A stretch of DNA of 11,235 nucleotides from Gammaproteobacteria bacterium UBA2810. Lineage in GTDB: Bacteria; Pseudomonadota; Gammaproteobacteria; Enterobacterales; Succinivibrionaceae. Made by a program: the position numbers and the translations under genes. Below the pieces are notes generated by a model. That model did no database searches and was not told the DNA's origin. It saw only the letters and a list, made by a program, of their open reading frames with translations. Below, piece after piece: positions 1-6,625 of the stretch; position 1 is the stretch's first letter; each line of letters starts with the position of its first letter. Location of the stretch: contig DEHC01000034.1 in the NCBI GenBank assembly GCA_002351705.1, positions 1 to 11,235 on the forward strand, written 5' to 3'.

Positions 1-797
1 CGGAGAACATGCCGGAGTTCGACAGTGTCTGGTCGAAACATCACTCTGAGATTAAAGACCAGCATGAGCACTATGTGCCGGCCGAGAAAGTCTACGGCAT
101 AAAGATAGACGACGTGAATGTTTACGACAGGACGTACAAGGCTTTCCTTTATTACGACTCAGAGCGTGCTGAAGACGAGCGTGACACCATTCACCTGAAG
201 CTTGGCATGCTCAAAGAGCAGGCGGCCGCAAGGAAGAACTACACCGCGAAAATGAGCCAAACCTTCGCACCATGGCTCATCATTGAGAAGCTCGATGAGC
301 CTGACCCGCAAACGGGTAAGAAGTTCAGGATTACCGAGAACAACGAGCGCATCCAGGAGGAGCTCGACAAGGCGGGTTTCTTCCTGGTAGTGTCAGACTG
401 CGACTGCAGCACTGAGGAAATGATCATCAGGGCCCGCAAAAGAGACGTGGACGAGAAGACTTTCAGACGGGCCAAGTCGCACTTCGACTTTACCAAAACC
501 GGAACCCACAGCCGACAGACTTATCAGGGAAAGATGTTCGCCTGCTACCTTGCGCTCATTGTCTCATCCGCATTCTGCTGGCTCATAAGGAATACCGGCA
601 GCGGAATTTGCTGTCAGTCTGATAGCTCTCCGCTCAGAATCCTGAAACAGTATCAGATAGAACAGCAGAAAGACGGAAGCTGGCTTCCTGTATACAGGCT
701 TACAAAAGACATTCGGGAAATATTCCTGGAGCTAGGAATTGAGAATCCGGATGAGGACATTCCCGCAATAGTCAGCAGACTGAAGATCAGACTGTAA
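1..797 (+). CDS. IS1634-like (IS4 superfamily) transposase, C-terminal part
   Basis: This is the 3' end of a DDE transposase gene; the reading frame is open to the left edge, so the ATG at 9 is internal and the N-terminal part with the first catalytic aspartates is outside the window. Numbering from that Met, the stretch RKRDVDEKTFRRAKSHFD (about 144-160) followed by HSRQTYQGKMF (167-177) matches the conserved end of the IS1634 type of IS4-superfamily transposases, where the Glu of the DVDEK segment (residue 149) is the likely catalytic Glu. The final segment (about 222-245, with TKDIREIFLELGI) also fits the usual C-terminus, so the end appears intact and stops with TAA at 795-797. Whether the whole gene is intact cannot be seen. 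Its neighbour to the right is a dead maltoporin gene, so the element may have inserted in the maltose operon. Confidence 0.85.
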   Translation, partial: ENMPEFDSVWSKHHSEIKDQHEHYVPAEKVYGIKIDDVNVYDRTYKAFLYYDSERAEDERDTIHLKLGMLKEQAAARKNYTAKMSQTFAPWLIIEKLDEPDPQTGKKFRITENNERIQEELDKAGFFLVVSDCDCSTEEMIIRARKRDVDEKTFRRAKSHFDFTKTGTHSRQTYQGKMFACYLALIVSSAFCWLIRNTGSGICCQSDSSPLRILKQYQIEQQKDGSWLPVYRLTKDIREIFLELGIENPDEDIPAIVSRLKIRL

Positions 798-986
798 CTC
801 AGCTTGCGGATCTTGACAGTTTTCAGACACAGCCGGAGTGCGTCTGGCAATCAAACTGATTGTTTTCATAATTCTATAATGTGCGCTTCGGAGGCATGTT
901 TGATCGCATTCAATAAGAACTTGTGTCAGCAGCCCCAAATGAGATCTGTAATACTCAGTAAGCTCCTGTCACGGTTGGTTTAACAA
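798..986. other. Gene-less stretch between transposase and lamB relic
   Basis: No reading frame here resembles a maltoporin signal peptide, MalK or any other family I recognise. It holds a consensus -10 hexamer TATAAT at 875-880 without a -35 at the right distance, an isolated TTGACA at 813-818 (too far upstream to pair with it), and a GGAGG at 890-894 just before an ATG that opens only a six-codon frame. The stretch probably contains the insertion-sequence end and the junction to the truncated maltoporin gene. Confidence 0.5.
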
Positions 987-2256
987 GGAAACAGGCAGAG
1001 ACATACTAAATCCTGGCAGGGCCTTGGACTAGGCGATGATCGTGTTGTTGCTTCGAAGAAATTCGATGATGGCTTTACAGTGAAGAACTATGATAACGGC
1101 AACTCCAACTCTACATGGTCCGGCCAGCATGCCTCCATCCGTGAGGCTTGAGCAGGCTACACCCTTCCTATGGGCGCTCAGATCTGGGCAGGCAAGCGCT
1201 TCTACCAGAGAAAGGATATCCATATCTTTAATTTCTACTATCTTAACGTCAGCGGCACCGGTGCTGGTATTGAGAACATCCCTGTCGGCAACCTCGGCCA
1301 GGCTGCTTTCGCTGTCATCAGGCAGCAGATTGATGAAAATGCAGGAGATACTACCTGGACATTCAGCGGAAAGAATGTTGGCGTCCAGCAGTTCAAGGAT
1401 AATGTAGGCAAACCTATCGACGGGCAGTATGATGTTAACGGTACCGGAAATCTGTCTGCTAATTACAAGACACTTAACGCAAGAGATGTCTACAAGTTCG
1501 ACCTCCGCTGGAACGGCATTCCCCTCTGGAAGGACGCTTCCTGCTTCCCTCGACCTCGCCATGATCTGGGGACTTCCTTAAACCACCGATTCACAGAAGG
1601 CCGCTGCAGAGCAGGCTGTTAAGGATAAAAAAGCCTCGAGTGTGTCCGAGTCTGATTACAGCTCCAACTCCGGCGTTATCCTGATGGCCGAGTACACCCA
1701 GGGCAATTTCTTCGGCGGATTCAACAAGCTTTCTGTATCCTACGGTACTGACGGCTTCTCATACGCCGGCGTCCTCAACGGCGGCAACCACCTCGGTGAC
1801 TCCTACGCTCCCGGTGACGCTGACTCCTGGGGTATCCGCGTAATCGACTGGGGTCTCATCGAGCAGGACAAGTGGAACCTCGGCTACTCCTTCATGGGTG
1901 CCTACAAGCACGCTGACCAGCCTCACTGGTCACATCCGAACGGACACGACTACTCCTTCGTAATCCGTCCTGCATACAAGTGGTCCAACTTCACCAGCAC
2001 CGTATTCGAGGCTGGCTACACCACCCAGAAGAACACCGGCTGGAACGGATGGGCAAATCCTGATGATGACCATGTAGACGCTTACAAGTTCACCCTTGCA
2101 CAGCAGTTCTCGCCTATGACCGCCTTCTGGTCACGTCCTTCCATCAGGTTCTATGTCTCCTATCTTGGCGGCGACCTGATGAACAAGAAGTACACCGGCC
2201 AGAATGACCACAACGGAGAGGTTTCCATCGGTGCCCAGGCTGAGGCTTGGTGTCAA
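987..2256 (+). pseudogene. lamB: Maltoporin LamB, 5'-truncated and multiply disrupted pseudogene
   Basis: LamB is the outer-membrane maltodextrin channel. Conserved pieces are clear: IWAGKRFYQRKDIH (about 1182-1223), FYY..SGTGAGIENI (about 1233-1280), the strand GGFNKLSVSYGTDG near 1711-1752, and the C-terminal IGAQAEAW (2227-2250). The N-terminal signal peptide and first strands are missing. A GN.QAETY/TKSW piece at about 987-1019 is recognisable only by changing frame. Further lesions are an in-frame TGA at 1149-1151, a 7-bp near-tandem duplication at 1536-1549 that moves the frame by +1, and an in-frame TAA at 1579-1581. The usual terminal Trp-Trp-stop now reads TGG TGT CAA (2248-2256), so the stop is lost and the frame runs on to 2349. 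No functional porin can come from this copy. It sits directly upstream of malM, as in the malK-lamB-malM operon; I see no second lamB here. Confidence 0.93.
1536..1549 (+). repeat. 7-bp near-tandem duplication (GCTTCCT/GCTTCCC) causing a frameshift
   Basis: GCTTCCT at 1536-1542 is followed immediately by GCTTCCC at 1543-1549. Removing one copy rejoins the LamB frame as ...KDA-SLDLAMIWG, so the extra 7 bp accounts exactly for the +1 shift between the frame used before 1536 and the one used after 1549. One base differs between the copies. Confidence 0.75.
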
Positions 2257-2329
2257 TCTGACAGGCTCCTTCATGATGGTATTGTCGTATCGGCATGTTG
2301 TCCTGCCGGATGCTTTTATAGTCAGCGTC

Positions 2330-2359
2330 TTACGAAAGGGTTATTTTAAGTGGTAAAAT
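2330..2359 (+). promoter_or_regulatory. Possible weak promoter upstream of malM
   Basis: TTACGA at 2330-2335 and TAAAAT at 2354-2359 are separated by 18 bases and lie about 55 bases before the malM start. Both hexamers are imperfect matches to the sigma-70 consensus. With the upstream operon genes broken, a local promoter would be needed for malM expression unless transcription comes from the insertion sequence or from further left. This is pattern matching only. Confidence 0.25.
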
Positions 2360-2414
2360 TCAGAGGTTATCTGCCTGCAGATGAATCCTGTAACTCATAT
2401 TTGAGGAGCTTGCC

Positions 2415-3476
2415 TTGTTTCATTACAAAAAAACACTTATAGCGCTGTCTGCTGCGCTCCTGATGTCCTGTTCAACTGTTGAGTACATCTTCTCCTACAA
2501 TTCACCGTCAGATCTCACGAGGGAACAGGCTGCTGAGATGCTCAGCAGGTCCGAGACGGTTGACAATGTCTTTGAAGGACGGAATGTCGATGTTGTGCAG
2601 GCCAATTATGATGAAACGATAGACTTCTCTGACAAGCTCAGCTCTTACAATTTCTCAACCGGAAAGAGCTTCTTCAAGACCTACAAGCTGCCGCTTGCCG
2701 CATCGAACATGCGTTTTGTCGTAACCAGCTATATCGGGAAGACCATGGCCATCCCTGATATCGCGCTTTTCAACAGCAAGAAAAAGCTGATTAAAGTTAT
2801 AAGGTACAGCGCATTCACATACACGTCGGCGAATGATTTCGGCATGAGGAGCATGAGGTTCTCGCTTGCGATCAATAACTTCTCCGCTGGTGACAACGCC
2901 GTACAGTATGCAGTGCTATTTATCACGAATGAGTCCAGAAATTCCTCAACTACTCTCCCGAATCCCGCGAAGGAGTTCCAGCAGGCTGCCCACAATGATA
3001 CGAGCGGCTTCGCAGATGTCGTTGTTCCGCACAGCTCTGCAGGACGTATCAATGTATCGTTTGATTTCGGAACTGAAGGCACCAACCTCTGGGAGCAGCT
3101 GAAGGGGCCGCTTCTCGGCGGCGGCAAAGAGTACCGTCCTGACAACGATGAGGGACAGGTGCTTTCCGAGCAGGACGCGAAAGAGCGAGAGGATAACGCT
3201 GTCATCAAGAATGCCGCTGTCAAGTCATCAAGAAAGGGAGTTTCCGCAAGCGATATCGCTGACGGCAAGGTCTCATCACAGTCGCTTCCTGATTCCTCTG
3301 CCGTGAAGTCAGGATCAATGCTTCCTGAGACAGAGCAGATGTACAACTCGATGATCGAGGATGCTGTAAAGCAGGGCAATTACAATAAGGCAATGCAACT
3401 TGCCGATGAGGCCGAGAAGGCAGGCTCACCTTCAGCAAAGAACATCTTCCTGCAGCTGATAAACAAGAAGAAGTAA
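2415..3476 (+). CDS. malM: MalM-family maltose operon periplasmic lipoprotein
   Basis: This 353-residue protein belongs to the MalM family, whose exact role in maltose metabolism is not known; it is normally encoded right after lamB. A short lipoprotein signal peptide ends at LMSC, with lipidated Cys19 and Ser at +2, predicting outer-membrane anchoring on the periplasmic side. The central part has the family pieces LPNPAKEF (181-188) and LKGPLLGG (229-236). A polar linker (about 240-302) leads to the conserved C-terminal helical module LPETEQMY...KAMQLADEAEKAGSPSAK (303-342), the most recognisable part when compared with E. coli MalM. It is longer than E. coli MalM (306 residues), mainly through that linker. 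The start is TTG at 2415, chosen because AGGAG (2404-2408) lies six bases upstream and the signal peptide needs these residues; the next Met falls inside it. The gene is intact and followed by a strong terminator, although lamB upstream is dead. Confidence 0.88.
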   Translation: MFHYKKTLIALSAALLMSCSTVEYIFSYNSPSDLTREQAAEMLSRSETVDNVFEGRNVDVVQANYDETIDFSDKLSSYNFSTGKSFFKTYKLPLAASNMRFVVTSYIGKTMAIPDIALFNSKKKLIKVIRYSAFTYTSANDFGMRSMRFSLAINNFSAGDNAVQYAVLFITNESRNSSTTLPNPAKEFQQAAHNDTSGFADVVVPHSSAGRINVSFDFGTEGTNLWEQLKGPLLGGGKEYRPDNDEGQVLSEQDAKEREDNAVIKNAAVKSSRKGVSASDIADGKVSSQSLPDSSAVKSGSMLPETEQMYNSMIEDAVKQGNYNKAMQLADEAEKAGSPSAKNIFLQLINKKK

Positions 3477-3500
3477 TCCAGGCAGTCATTTTTGACTCAA

Positions 3501-3531
3501 AAGTGCGGCTGAAAACGTGCCGCATTTTTTT
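3501..3531 (+). terminator. Intrinsic terminator of malM
   Basis: TGCGGC (3504-3509) pairs with GCCGCA (3519-3524) around a nine-base loop and is followed directly by seven T residues (3525-3531). It begins 25 bases after the malM stop codon and ends the plus-strand unit. Confidence 0.88.
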
Positions 3532-3782
3532 GGTTCTCAGGTAAGCAGGATTGCTTCAGCAGAAGTTCTTTCATTTCCCCAAGCGTGGGAGCATGTTAAA
3601 TTATCCCAAAACAGCTGTCCCTGGCTGAGGCGCATCTGGATTGCAACGCTGCCCGGCCTTTAAAAGTACCATAGTCACTCGGCCGGAACTGCAGTTGCCA
3701 TCGCAGACCCTGCGTCGGCGCATGTGTTGACACCCAGGAATAACCTGGGCCTGTCTGACCTGTTAACGCCGGTATGATTTGG
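3532..3782. other. Palindrome-rich intergenic stretch between convergent genes
   Basis: There is no convincing gene. Inverted repeats are dense: CGGCC (3654-3658) with GGCCG (3681-3685), the perfect palindrome AACTGCAGTT (3687-3696), CGCAG (3702-3706) with CTGCG (3710-3714), and CCCAGG (3733-3738) with CCTGGG (3744-3749). None is followed by a T-tract on either strand, so none is a typical intrinsic terminator. It may be a REP-like element, a structured RNA, or the 3' processing region of the minus-strand gene ending at 3783. Confidence 0.5.
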
Positions 3783-4433
3783 TTACGCTTCCTGTACGAA
3801 GTTTCCTGAATCAGAATTCCCGTCGTCAATTTTCCCTGTGTAGAGATCCTTCCTTTTCCCGAGTGCATTGAGCGCCCTTATTGATCTGTAGATCATCCAG
3901 ATTACAGGAATGATGATTGAGAAGAAAGGCAATGCTACGAACAGAATGAAGCTCGGTGACCAGAGCATGCTGTGGATCTCATTTGCATGGGCCTGGTAAA
4001 CTGACCAAAAGGCTGTAATAATCTTTTCGGTATCTGCTTCCGAAAGTACGGATTCATTCCTGATGCTGCTCAGCAGATCTGCCGGGATGCTGCCAATCAG
4101 TTCCTGGAACAGCTGCCTGAACTGCTCAAAATTGCTGATAATGAAATAGACAATTCCGCCGCAGAAAGCTGCAGCGAGCAGGTTGAACCAGAGGCATCCC
4201 CAGAGAATCGTCCGGTAAATGTAGCGGTTGTCGGAGAACAGGTACTCAACCTGTGAATAGGCCATCCGGTTCCTGTAGAAGACAAAGCCGAATATCACGA
4301 GAACGTTGAGACCGAGATAGCCGAGCGTTGCAAGAAACCCGTTCGGGATAATGCAGAGGACAGAGCAGGCGAGAGTGGCCGCTGCAAGTTTCGTGAGTTT
4401 GCTTTTGGCAGTATTCTCAAAGCTTTCGTTCAT
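3783..4433 (-). CDS. Unrecognised integral membrane protein, four predicted spans
   Basis: I do not recognise this 216-residue protein. It shows hydrophobic segments at about residues 14-34, 36-54, 76-99 and 159-182. Between the last two spans is a roughly 60-residue polar, probably helical loop (about 100-158). The short tail after the last span begins with the basic stretch YRSIRALNALGKRK. There are no obvious catalytic or metal-binding motifs. The start is placed at the second of two adjacent ATG codons (4433) because AGAGG (4443-4439) is then five bases upstream, the same arrangement as at dapD; starting at 4436 would add one Met. The gene lies 97 bases downstream of folD, beyond a strong folD terminator, so it probably has its own promoter or depends on read-through. 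Confidence 0.75.
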   Translation of the reverse strand: MNESFENTAKSKLTKLAAATLACSVLCIIPNGFLATLGYLGLNVLVIFGFVFYRNRMAYSQVEYLFSDNRYIYRTILWGCLWFNLLAAAFCGGIVYFIISNFEQFRQLFQELIGSIPADLLSSIRNESVLSEADTEKIITAFWSVYQAHANEIHSMLWSPSFILFVALPFFSIIIPVIWMIYRSIRALNALGKRKDLYTGKIDDGNSDSGNFVQEA

Positions 4434-4453
4434 CATAACCTCTTTTGTAGCTG

Positions 4454-4498
4454 AAAAAGGCACCATGCTGAACGAAACCGGTCAGCATGCAGCCTTTT
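4454..4498 (-). terminator. Intrinsic terminator of folD
   Basis: CATGCTGA (4464-4471) and TCAGCATG (4482-4489) form a perfect 8-bp stem around a ten-base loop. It is extended by flanking GGC/GCC pairs and by A/T tracts. Read on the minus strand it ends in five T residues (4458-4454). The flanking tracts are nearly symmetrical, so it could also work on the plus strand. Confidence 0.85.
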
Positions 4499-4530
4499 GT
4501 GATGTTCTCTCAGTTCTGGATAGGACTGCC

Positions 4531-5394
4531 TCAGCAGTCGTGCATCTCACAGGCCTCGAGAGTGTTCTCGATGAGGCTTGCGACAGTCATCGGGCCCACT
4601 CCGCCCGGGACAGGAGTGATGTAGGCTGCATGCTTTGACGCCTCCTCAAATTCCACATCGCCGGTAACCTTTCCGTTGGGGAGACGGTTGATGCCGACGT
4701 CGATTACGATGGCCCCGTCCTTGATCCAGTTACCGGGGATGAAATTGGGCTTCCCGACTGCGACAACGAGAATATCGGCCTGCCTTACGAAGGACTCCAG
4801 GTTCCTCGTGAAGCGGTGTGTGGTGATGGTGGTGCATCCTGCGAGCAGGAATTCCATGGTCATGGGGCGGCCGACGATGTTGGATGCTCCGACAACAACT
4901 GCGTTCATACCCTTGATGTCATCGAATCCTGCCGAGCGGATCATGGTCATGATTCCTTTCGGGGTGCAGGAGCGGAGCGAGGGGATCCTCTGGCAGAGCC
5001 TTCCGACGTTATATGGATGGAATCCGTCAACGTCCTTTGCGGGGACTATTCTCTCGATGATTTTGGTCGAGTTGATCTGCTTGGGCACGGGGAGCTGCAC
5101 CAGGATCCCGTCGATTGTATCGTCAGCGTTGAGCTGGTCGATGAGATCGAGAACTTCCTTCTCGGAGGTCTCTGCCGGAAGATCATAGGACTTGGAGACA
5201 AATCCGCATTCCTCGCAGGCCTTTCTCTTGTTGCGGACATAGATCTGTGAGGCAGGATCTGAACCAACCAGCACTACGGCGAGGCCAGGAGCCCTCTTTC
5301 CTGCTGCCTTGCGCTCCGCAACCTTTTCAGCTACCTGACTGCGGATTTTCTTTGCGAGAGCCTTTCCGTCAATAATTTTAGCTGTCATCTTCAT
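4531..5394 (-). CDS. folD: Bifunctional methylenetetrahydrofolate dehydrogenase/cyclohydrolase FolD
   Basis: FolD interconverts 5,10-methylene-, 5,10-methenyl- and 10-formyl-tetrahydrofolate using NADP, supplying one-carbon units for purine and formyl-Met-tRNA synthesis in the cytosol. The 287 residues match E. coli FolD (288) almost end to end. The catalytic YVxxK motif is at Tyr52-Lys56, DGILVQLPVP at 95-104, DVDGFHP at 121-127 (with the conserved Asp123), the nucleotide-binding GASNIVGRP at 169-177 and PGGVGPMT at 263-270. All key residues are present. The start is ATG at 5394; a second ATG two codons on would give the more usual N-terminus, and neither has a clear Shine-Dalgarno sequence. 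It is flanked by the dapD terminator upstream and its own terminator downstream, so it is probably monocistronic. Confidence 0.97.
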   Translation of the reverse strand: MKMTAKIIDGKALAKKIRSQVAEKVAERKAAGKRAPGLAVVLVGSDPASQIYVRNKRKACEECGFVSKSYDLPAETSEKEVLDLIDQLNADDTIDGILVQLPVPKQINSTKIIERIVPAKDVDGFHPYNVGRLCQRIPSLRSCTPKGIMTMIRSAGFDDIKGMNAVVVGASNIVGRPMTMEFLLAGCTTITTHRFTRNLESFVRQADILVVAVGKPNFIPGNWIKDGAIVIDVGINRLPNGKVTGDVEFEEASKHAAYITPVPGGVGPMTVASLIENTLEACEMHDC

Positions 5395-5503
5395 TATCAG
5401 ATCCCGGGATCTGTCTCCATGATTTCTGTTGGCCGGTACTTTCAGGATCGGCCGTTATAAAAACTGGCGCTGCCGCTGGATGGTAAAACACAGGCGAAAT
5501 TTT

Positions 5504-5550
5504 ATCATAAAGGCGGAGGATTTTTGACTGTTATGTGATCCTGCTGTCAA
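5504..5550 (-). promoter_or_regulatory. Possible folD promoter region
   Basis: On the minus strand TATGAT (5509-5504) is a one-mismatch -10 hexamer about 110 bases before folD, but no good -35 lies 16-18 bases before it. TTGACA occurs at 5550-5545, too far away (35 bases) to pair with it. folD needs a promoter here because dapD is closed by a terminator. The exact site is uncertain. Confidence 0.3.
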
Positions 5551-5579
5551 AATGCGGTGAAAACCGGCACTGCATCCTG

Positions 5580-5627
5580 TAAAAATAAGGCCCGATCTAC
5601 AGGCAAAATGCCTTTTTGGATCGGGCC
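5580..5627 (-). terminator. Intrinsic terminator of dapD
   Basis: GGCCCGATC (5589-5597) and GATCGGGCC (5619-5627) form a perfect 9-bp stem. The loop contains a small nested hairpin (AGGCA with TGCCT, 5601-5613). Read on the minus strand the stem is followed by a T-rich run (TTATTTTT). It lies about 70 bases after the dapD stop. Confidence 0.88.
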
Positions 5628-5699
5628 GTGATTTTCAGGCTGCAGTCAGGTCTACTTCTCAGGATCCCAGGCAGTCAGCCTGTTACAGGAGTATTCTGC

Positions 5700-6521
5700 T
5701 CAGATATCTCTCAGCAGCTCATTGACACCGGTCTTGCCGCGGGTCTTTGCGTCAACGTGCTTGACGATGACTGCCGCATAGAGCGAGCAGTTGCCGGTCT
5801 TTGAAGGCAGGCTTCCGGATACCACGACGGATCCGGCAGGAACGCGGCCGTGGAAAACCTCGCCGGTGGTGCGGTCAAAAATCTTGGTGGATTTCGAGAG
5901 GAATACGCCCATGCCGATTACGGATCCTTCCTCAACGATAACGCCTTCCGCGATCTCGCACCTGCCGCCGATGAAGCAGTTGTCCTCGATGATGGTAGGA
6001 TTTGCCTGGACAGGCTCAAGAACGCCGCCGATGCCGACGCCGCCTGACAGGTGGCAGTGGCTTCCGATCTGGGCGCAGGATCCGACCGTTACCCAGGTGT
6101 CAACCATGGTGCCCTCACCGACGTATGCGCCGATGTTGACATAGGAGGGCATCAGAACTGCGTGCTTGGAGATGTAGGCGCCCTTTCTGACGATGGCATG
6201 CGGAACAACGCGGATTTCGGCTTCCTTGAACTGGTCAGGGGTGTAGCCGTTGAACTTCAGCGGGACCTTGTCGTAGAACGCGGTGCCCGGAACAGGGAGA
6301 TCGTAGTTGGGCATGGTTCTGAAATAAAGGAGAACAGCCTTCTTGACCCACTCGTTGGTAACCCAGGTGCCGTCTTTCTTCTCTGCAACGCGGATCTGCC
6401 CGGCATCAAGCTGATTGATGACTTCCTCAACTGCGGACTTCAGCTCGCGTGATGCGGTGTCCGGGGTGATCTCAGCGCGCTGATCCCACGCTGCCTCAAT
6501 GATTTCCTTAACTTCTGGCAT
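5700..6521 (-). CDS. dapD: 2,3,4,5-tetrahydropyridine-2,6-dicarboxylate N-succinyltransferase
   Basis: DapD transfers succinyl from succinyl-CoA to tetrahydrodipicolinate, the committed step of the succinylase branch to meso-diaminopimelate and lysine. The protein is a trimeric cytosolic enzyme. With ATG at 6521 it has 273 residues against 274 in E. coli and aligns along its full length. The left-handed beta-helix core covers roughly residues 110-240, including VLMPSYVNIGAYV, EGTMVDTW (Asp141), GGVGIGGVLEP and NPTIIEDNCFIG; Glu189 follows. Asp141 and Glu189 are the residues proposed as catalytic in this family. The C-terminus AKTRGKTGVNELLR is conserved. I chose 6521 rather than an in-frame ATG six codons upstream because AGAGG (6531-6527) precedes it by five bases and the length then fits the family. 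In E. coli dapD follows glnD directly; here a plus-strand gene and a long gap separate them. Confidence 0.97.
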   Translation of the reverse strand: MPEVKEIIEAAWDQRAEITPDTASRELKSAVEEVINQLDAGQIRVAEKKDGTWVTNEWVKKAVLLYFRTMPNYDLPVPGTAFYDKVPLKFNGYTPDQFKEAEIRVVPHAIVRKGAYISKHAVLMPSYVNIGAYVGEGTMVDTWVTVGSCAQIGSHCHLSGGVGIGGVLEPVQANPTIIEDNCFIGGRCEIAEGVIVEEGSVIGMGVFLSKSTKIFDRTTGEVFHGRVPAGSVVVSGSLPSKTGNCSLYAAVIVKHVDAKTRGKTGVNELLRDI

Positions 6522-6584
6522 TATAACCTCTTGCTGCAATGTCGCTAATGTCGTTTAAATGTGCTGTTTGTGATGATCCTTTAT

Positions 6585-6614
6585 ATTATATTGTCCTGAG
6601 CCTGTTGGAATTAA
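6585..6614 (-). promoter_or_regulatory. Probable dapD promoter
   Basis: On the minus strand a consensus -10 TATAAT lies at 6590-6585 and TTAATT at 6614-6609, with 18 bases between them. The -35 match is weak, but the region upstream is very AT-rich, as in promoters with UP-like elements. The leader to the dapD start is about 60 bases and contains a short direct repeat (AATGTCG on the plus strand at 6538-6544 and 6547-6553). Confidence 0.55.
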
Positions 6615-6625
6615 CTTTGTTAATT
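6609..6625. promoter_or_regulatory. Perfect inverted repeat over the dapD -35 region, putative operator
   Basis: AATTAAC (6609-6615) and GTTAATT (6619-6625) form a perfect 7-bp inverted repeat with a three-base spacer. It covers the proposed -35 hexamer of dapD. The size and placement fit a binding site for a dimeric regulator. The motif does not match an operator I can name with confidence, and AT-rich sequence can form such symmetry by chance. Confidence 0.4.

Larger units (their letters stand above)
1..986 (+). mobile_element. Right-hand part of an IS1634-like insertion sequence; right end not resolved
   Basis: The transposase fragment marks an insertion sequence entering from the left. 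Because the left end is outside the window, its terminal inverted repeat cannot be compared, and I could not locate the right end. It must lie between the transposase stop at 797 and the first recognisable maltoporin codons near 987; the end coordinate given is only that upper limit. No target-site duplication can be shown from this window. Confidence 0.45.

Noticed and set aside
896..916. Mini-gene with GGAGG and ATG after a TATAAT
   Set aside because: The frame is only six codons and the ATG is too close to the -10 for a normal leader. It is more likely chance within the insertion-sequence flank.
1149..1151. TGA read as tryptophan (alternative code) in lamB
   Set aside because: dapD, map and the 7108 gene all end in TGA where their families should end, and lamB also has a TAA and a frameshift, so recoding does not rescue it.
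2291..2320. CGGCA/TGCCG hairpin followed by TTTTATA as a lamB terminator
   Set aside because: The stem is only five base pairs and the T-tract is offset and short. It might be a decayed terminator but cannot be supported.
3596..3868. Minus-strand frame overlapping the end of the 3783-4433 gene
   Set aside because: It overlaps the 3' end of a better-supported gene in another frame, and its product looks like translated palindromic non-coding sequence.
4816..5250. Plus-strand frames antisense to folD
   Set aside because: They lie opposite a full-length FolD with all motifs intact and resemble no known family.
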